DNA of 7,163 nucleotides. It comes from JBOGGX01 sp050744245. GTDB lineage: Bacteria > Actinomycetota > Acidimicrobiia > Acidimicrobiales > JBOGGX01. Shown here one piece after another: positions 7,121-7,163 of this stretch; positions within the stretch are counted from its first letter, which is position 1, and each line of letters starts with the position of its first letter. The notes below the pieces were generated by a model that was not told where the DNA came from, searched no databases, and worked only from the letters and a program-made list of their open reading frames with translations. Location of the stretch: NCBI GenBank assembly GCA_050744245.1, contig JBOGGX010000105.1, forward strand, positions 1 through 7,163, read 5' to 3'. Position numbers and translations under genes: made by a program.

Positions 7121-7163
7121 GTCAACCCAAGTGAAGTCGGGTGGCGCCGTTGGGGAAGGGCGC

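Overview
The window reads as chromosomal DNA from a high-GC actinobacterium. The evidence is the very GC-rich third codon positions, an actinobacterial-type IF2 with a long Gly/Pro/Arg-rich linker, a DUF2510 membrane protein (a domain seen mostly in Actinobacteria) and leaderless-looking gene starts. An Acidimicrobiia-like lineage would fit, but that placement is an inference from style and gene order, not a search result.

Left part, bases 2-3721, plus strand: the end of the classic nusA-infB translation cluster. It holds infB (5' end outside the window), a DUF503/YlxP-family gene, rbfA and truB. These genes serve translation initiation (IF2), 30S maturation (RbfA) and tRNA pseudouridine-55 formation (TruB). 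They are packed as one transcription unit. rbfA and truB overlap by 8 bases. Each of the two short gaps in the unit contains a GC-rich hairpin, and the gap before rbfA is exactly bridged by a 21-codon reading frame with a perfect Shine-Dalgarno sequence.

Middle, bases 3702-4427, minus strand: a DUF2510 single-pass membrane protein with a very acidic, lysine-free C-terminal domain. It starts at TTG behind a GGAGG ribosome binding site. It runs tail-to-tail into truB, and the two coding regions overlap by 20 bases. Its function is unknown.

Right part, bases 4525-7094, plus strand: a two-gene unit encoding a CBS-domain cystathionine beta-synthase and a cystathionine gamma-lyase/gamma-synthase-type PLP enzyme, overlapping by 4 bases (ATGA). 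Together they would convert homocysteine to cysteine by reverse transsulfuration. The last 69 bases are noncoding as far as can be seen and hold a possible promoter for a gene beyond the right edge.

The protein content is mostly well-known housekeeping. No mobile element, CRISPR array, tRNA or rRNA was seen. The least explained features are the mini-ORF linking the DUF503 gene to rbfA, the hairpin that sequesters a GGAGG in front of the DUF503 gene, and the acidic DUF2510 protein.
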